A program made the translations under genes and the position numbers. From Burkholderiales bacterium (GTDB lineage: Bacteria > Pseudomonadota > Gammaproteobacteria > Burkholderiales > SHXO01): a stretch of DNA of 6,667 bases. Location: the NCBI GenBank assembly GCA_026125625.1, contig JAHCKU010000177.1:1-6667 (forward strand). Direction: 5' to 3'. How positions within the stretch are numbered: the first letter of the stretch is position 1; each line of letters begins with the position of its first letter. The notes beneath the pieces are model-generated. The model made no database searches, was not told the DNA's origin, and saw only the letters and a list, made by a program, of their open reading frames with translations. This document shows positions 4,576 through 6,667 of this stretch, piece by piece.

Positions 4576-6573
4576 ATGCAAGGGACGAACGTGCTGTTCG
4601 GTCAGATCGCCGTGGTATTCGGCATCGTGATCGCCGGAGTGTGGGGTGCCACACAATGGACAGCAGCAGCCCTTGGCTATCAAGTACGCCTTGGCTCGCC
4701 CTGGTTCGATTTTCTTGGCACGTCGATCTACCACCCGTGGAAGCTGTTTGAGTGGTGGTTCTTCTTCGGCGCCTATGCGCCGGAAGTGTTCGACACCGGC
4801 GGCGTCATTGCCGGTGCCAGCGGCATGGTCGCTGTGGTCGTCGCCATCGCCATGTCGGTATGGCGATCGCGCCAAGCGCGTCTGGTCACGACCTACGGCT
4901 CTGCGCGCTGGGCGAACGCGCAGGACATTCGCAAGGCTGGCCTCACGCAGCCTGCCGGCGTGTTCCTGGGCCAGCACGATCGCCAATATCTGCGGCATGA
5001 AGGCCCGGAACACGTCCTGACCTTCGCGCCCACGCGCTCGGGCAAGGGCGTGGGCCTGGTGGTGCCCACCTTGTTGAGCTGGCCTGCATCGGCCGTCATT
5101 CACGACATCAAGGGCGAGAACTGGCAGATCACCGCCGGCTGGCGTTCGCGCTTCTCGCATTGCCTGCTGTTCAACCCGACCGATGCGAAGTCGGCCGCCT
5201 ACAACCCGCTGCTGGAGGTGCGGCGCGGCGCGCATGAAGTGCGCGATGTGCAGAACATCGCGGACATCCTGGTCGATCCCGAGGGCGCGCTGGAGAAGCG
5301 CAACCACTGGGAAAAGACCTCGCACGCGCTGCTGGTCGGCGCCATCCTGCACGTGCTCTACGCGGGCGAAGACAAGACGCTGCGCGGCGTGGCGAACTTC
5401 CTGTCCGATCCGGCCAGTCCCTTCGAGCTGACCCTGCACCGCATGATGACCACACACCACCTGGGCGATGGGCCGCATCCGGTGGTGGCCTCGGCGGCGC
5501 GCGAAGTGCTCAACAAGAGCGACAACGAACGCTCGGGCGTCCTGTCCACGGCCATGTCGTTCCTCGGCCTGTACCGCGATCCGACGGTGGCCGAAGTCAC
5601 GTCGCGTTGCGACTGGCGCATCGCCGACCTGATCGCGTCCGAGCATCCCGTTTCGCTCTACCTGGTCGTGCCGCCGTCGGACATCAGCCGCACCAAACCG
5701 CTGGTGCGCTTGATCCTCAACCAGATCGGCCGGCGCCTCACCGAATCGCTCGACGGCTCCGACGGCATCAAACGCCGCCACAAGCTGCTGCTGATGCTCG
5801 ACGAGGTCCCGGCACTCGGACGTCTGGACTTCTTCGAGACGGCGCTGGCCTTCATGGCCGGCTACGGCATCCGCAGCTTCCTCATCGCGCAGTCGCTCAA
5901 CCAGATCGACAAGGCCTACGGCCAGAACCACTCCATCCTCGACAACTGCCATGTCCGGGTGACGTTCGCCACCAACGACGAACGCACCGCCAAACGGATT
6001 TCCGAGACGCTGGGCACCGCGACCGAACTGCGCGCGCAGCGCAACTACGCGGGCCACCGACTGGCGCCGTGGCTGGGGCACCTCATGGTGTCGCGCCAGG
6101 AAACGGCCCGTCCGCTGCTGACGCCGGGCGAAGTGATGCAGCTTCCGCCGGATGAATCGGTGGTGATGGTGTCCAGCCTGCCACCGATCAAGGCCAAGAA
6201 GCTGCGCTACTACACGGACGCCAATTTCAAGTGTCGCGTGTTGCCGCCGCCTTCGCTTGCGGATGGGCACTACGCCGACGTGCCTCCCTCGCGGCTCGAC
6301 GACTGGAGCGGGCTGGCGCTTCCCGCCGTGCCGGTCGCACCTGTTGCCGATGCCGCCGAAGGCTTCGCTGCCGCATCCGACGGCGGCCCACGCCGTCAGC
6401 CCGAGCTAACTGAGGCCGTCGCCTACGACCCCGGGCTGGCCGCTCCCTCCACCGACCTCGCGCTGCTCGACGACGACGACCTACTACTTCCCCTTCCTCG
6501 CCAGCTTGATCCGGCCATGCAGCGCACGGCCCGGCTGGCTTCCCTCGACCCCAACGACGGAATCGAGCTATGA
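4576..6573 (+). CDS. traG: Type IV coupling protein TraG (VirD4-type ATPase)
   Basis: The 665-residue inner-membrane coupling ATPase brings the relaxase-DNA complex to the type IV secretion channel and powers DNA transport. Two membrane helices are visible near residues 7-28 and 77-96, with an aromatic-rich stretch (WKLFEWWFFFG, 55-65) between them. The Walker A motif is APTRSGKG at 151-158 with K157; Walker B is LLLMLDE with D409 and E410. Other VirD4 family blocks include VIHDIKGENW after Walker A and FLIAQSLNQID after Walker B. The length is normal. The last ~45 residues are rich in aspartate and leucine (LALLDDDDLLLPLP), a plausible contact for relaxosome or channel proteins. GGAGG at 4564-4568, seven bases before the ATG, supports this start. 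The stop overlaps the next start by ATGA, so traG leads into the downstream transfer operon. Confidence 0.96.
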   Translation: MQGTNVLFGQIAVVFGIVIAGVWGATQWTAAALGYQVRLGSPWFDFLGTSIYHPWKLFEWWFFFGAYAPEVFDTGGVIAGASGMVAVVVAIAMSVWRSRQARLVTTYGSARWANAQDIRKAGLTQPAGVFLGQHDRQYLRHEGPEHVLTFAPTRSGKGVGLVVPTLLSWPASAVIHDIKGENWQITAGWRSRFSHCLLFNPTDAKSAAYNPLLEVRRGAHEVRDVQNIADILVDPEGALEKRNHWEKTSHALLVGAILHVLYAGEDKTLRGVANFLSDPASPFELTLHRMMTTHHLGDGPHPVVASAAREVLNKSDNERSGVLSTAMSFLGLYRDPTVAEVTSRCDWRIADLIASEHPVSLYLVVPPSDISRTKPLVRLILNQIGRRLTESLDGSDGIKRRHKLLLMLDEVPALGRLDFFETALAFMAGYGIRSFLIAQSLNQIDKAYGQNHSILDNCHVRVTFATNDERTAKRISETLGTATELRAQRNYAGHRLAPWLGHLMVSRQETARPLLTPGEVMQLPPDESVVMVSSLPPIKAKKLRYYTDANFKCRVLPPPSLADGHYADVPPSRLDDWSGLALPAVPVAPVADAAEGFAAASDGGPRRQPELTEAVAYDPGLAAPSTDLALLDDDDLLLPLPRQLDPAMQRTARLASLDPNDGIEL

Positions 6574-6667
6574 GCCAGCACCGCCTGAATCTTTTTATTC
6601 AACCTGAGCACGCCAGGCGTCTGGACGAACTGGCCGCCAAGAAAGGCGTGTCCAAGTCGTCCATCGT
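6570..6667 (+). CDS. CopG-like ribbon-helix-helix protein (partial, 5' end)
   Basis: The ATG at 6570 overlaps the traG stop and opens a frame that runs off the window. The 32 complete codons include an RHH-type start: a strand HRLNLFIQP and then helices ARRLDELAAKKG and VSKSSIV, the usual CopG/MetJ DNA-binding layout. In Tn4371-type elements a CopG-family gene lies between traG and trbB, as here. It may regulate the trb operon or assist the relaxosome. Only the N-terminus is visible, so full length and stop are unknown. Confidence 0.85.
   Translation, partial: MSQHRLNLFIQPEHARRLDELAAKKGVSKSSI

Noticed and set aside
4476..4751. 91-residue open frame covering the traG leader and its 5' end
   Set aside because: It overlaps the membrane helices of TraG in another frame, contains the hairpin and repeat array, and has no ribosome binding site of its own.
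4306..6270. 654-residue open frame on the - strand opposite traG
   Set aside because: It lies antisense to a well-supported coupling-protein gene and is composed of arginine-, alanine- and histidine-rich sequence without family motifs, as expected for a stop-poor shadow frame in GC-rich DNA.
1..6667. CRISPR arrays, tRNA or rRNA genes, insertion sequences
   Set aside because: No regularly spaced long repeats, cloverleaf-like sequence, ribosomal RNA blocks or transposase frame were seen on either strand.

Overview
The window looks like part of the conjugation core of a Tn4371-type integrative and conjugative element (ICE), carried by a GC-rich beta- or gammaproteobacterium. This rests on recalled gene order and protein resemblance, not on a database search. 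All genes lie on the + strand: a relaxase with a DUF3363-type C-terminus, an interposed two-gene cargo, a LysR-type regulator (TraR), a small EexN-like lipoprotein, the VirD4-type coupling ATPase TraG, and the first 98 bases of a CopG-like ribbon-helix-helix gene. In this ICE family the trbB-trbI mating-pore genes normally follow that last gene, beyond the window.

Layout. 36-2018: relaxase, which nicks and pilots the transferred strand. 2019-2117: a short, structured junction holding a second, diverged copy of the relaxase 3' end and an AT-rich 34-bp dyad. 2118-2954: an ArsR-family repressor and an AHSA1/SRPBCC-domain protein, probably one operon. These genes are visibly lower in GC (47% and 42% in two 60-base blocks counted by hand, against 77% in a block of the relaxase), so they read as acquired cargo. 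2955-3119: leader of traR, with three 13-bp inverted repeats and a possible 17-codon leader ORF. 3120-4339: traR and the lipoprotein gene, overlapping by ATGA and ended by a strong intrinsic terminator. 4340-4575: intergenic region with the terminator, an array of CGGCAC words and a hairpin before traG. 4576-6573: traG, overlapping the RHH gene by ATGA.

How it fits together. Relaxase, TraG and the downstream Trb channel would form the DNA-processing, coupling and secretion chain. The lipoprotein would limit redundant entry of like elements, and TraR plus the RHH protein would set expression. The terminator separates traR-lipoprotein from traG, so traG probably has its own control. The same hexamer (CGGCAC/GTGCCG) and several other words occur before both traR and traG, suggesting a shared regulatory input.

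The most noteworthy points are the ArsR-SRPBCC cargo inside the transfer core, the relaxase-tail duplication at its left edge with a 9-bp direct repeat near both edges, a nested operator overlapping a promoter predicted to make a leaderless arsR transcript, and the shared motif set in the traR and traG leaders. No entirely new system can be proven from this window alone.
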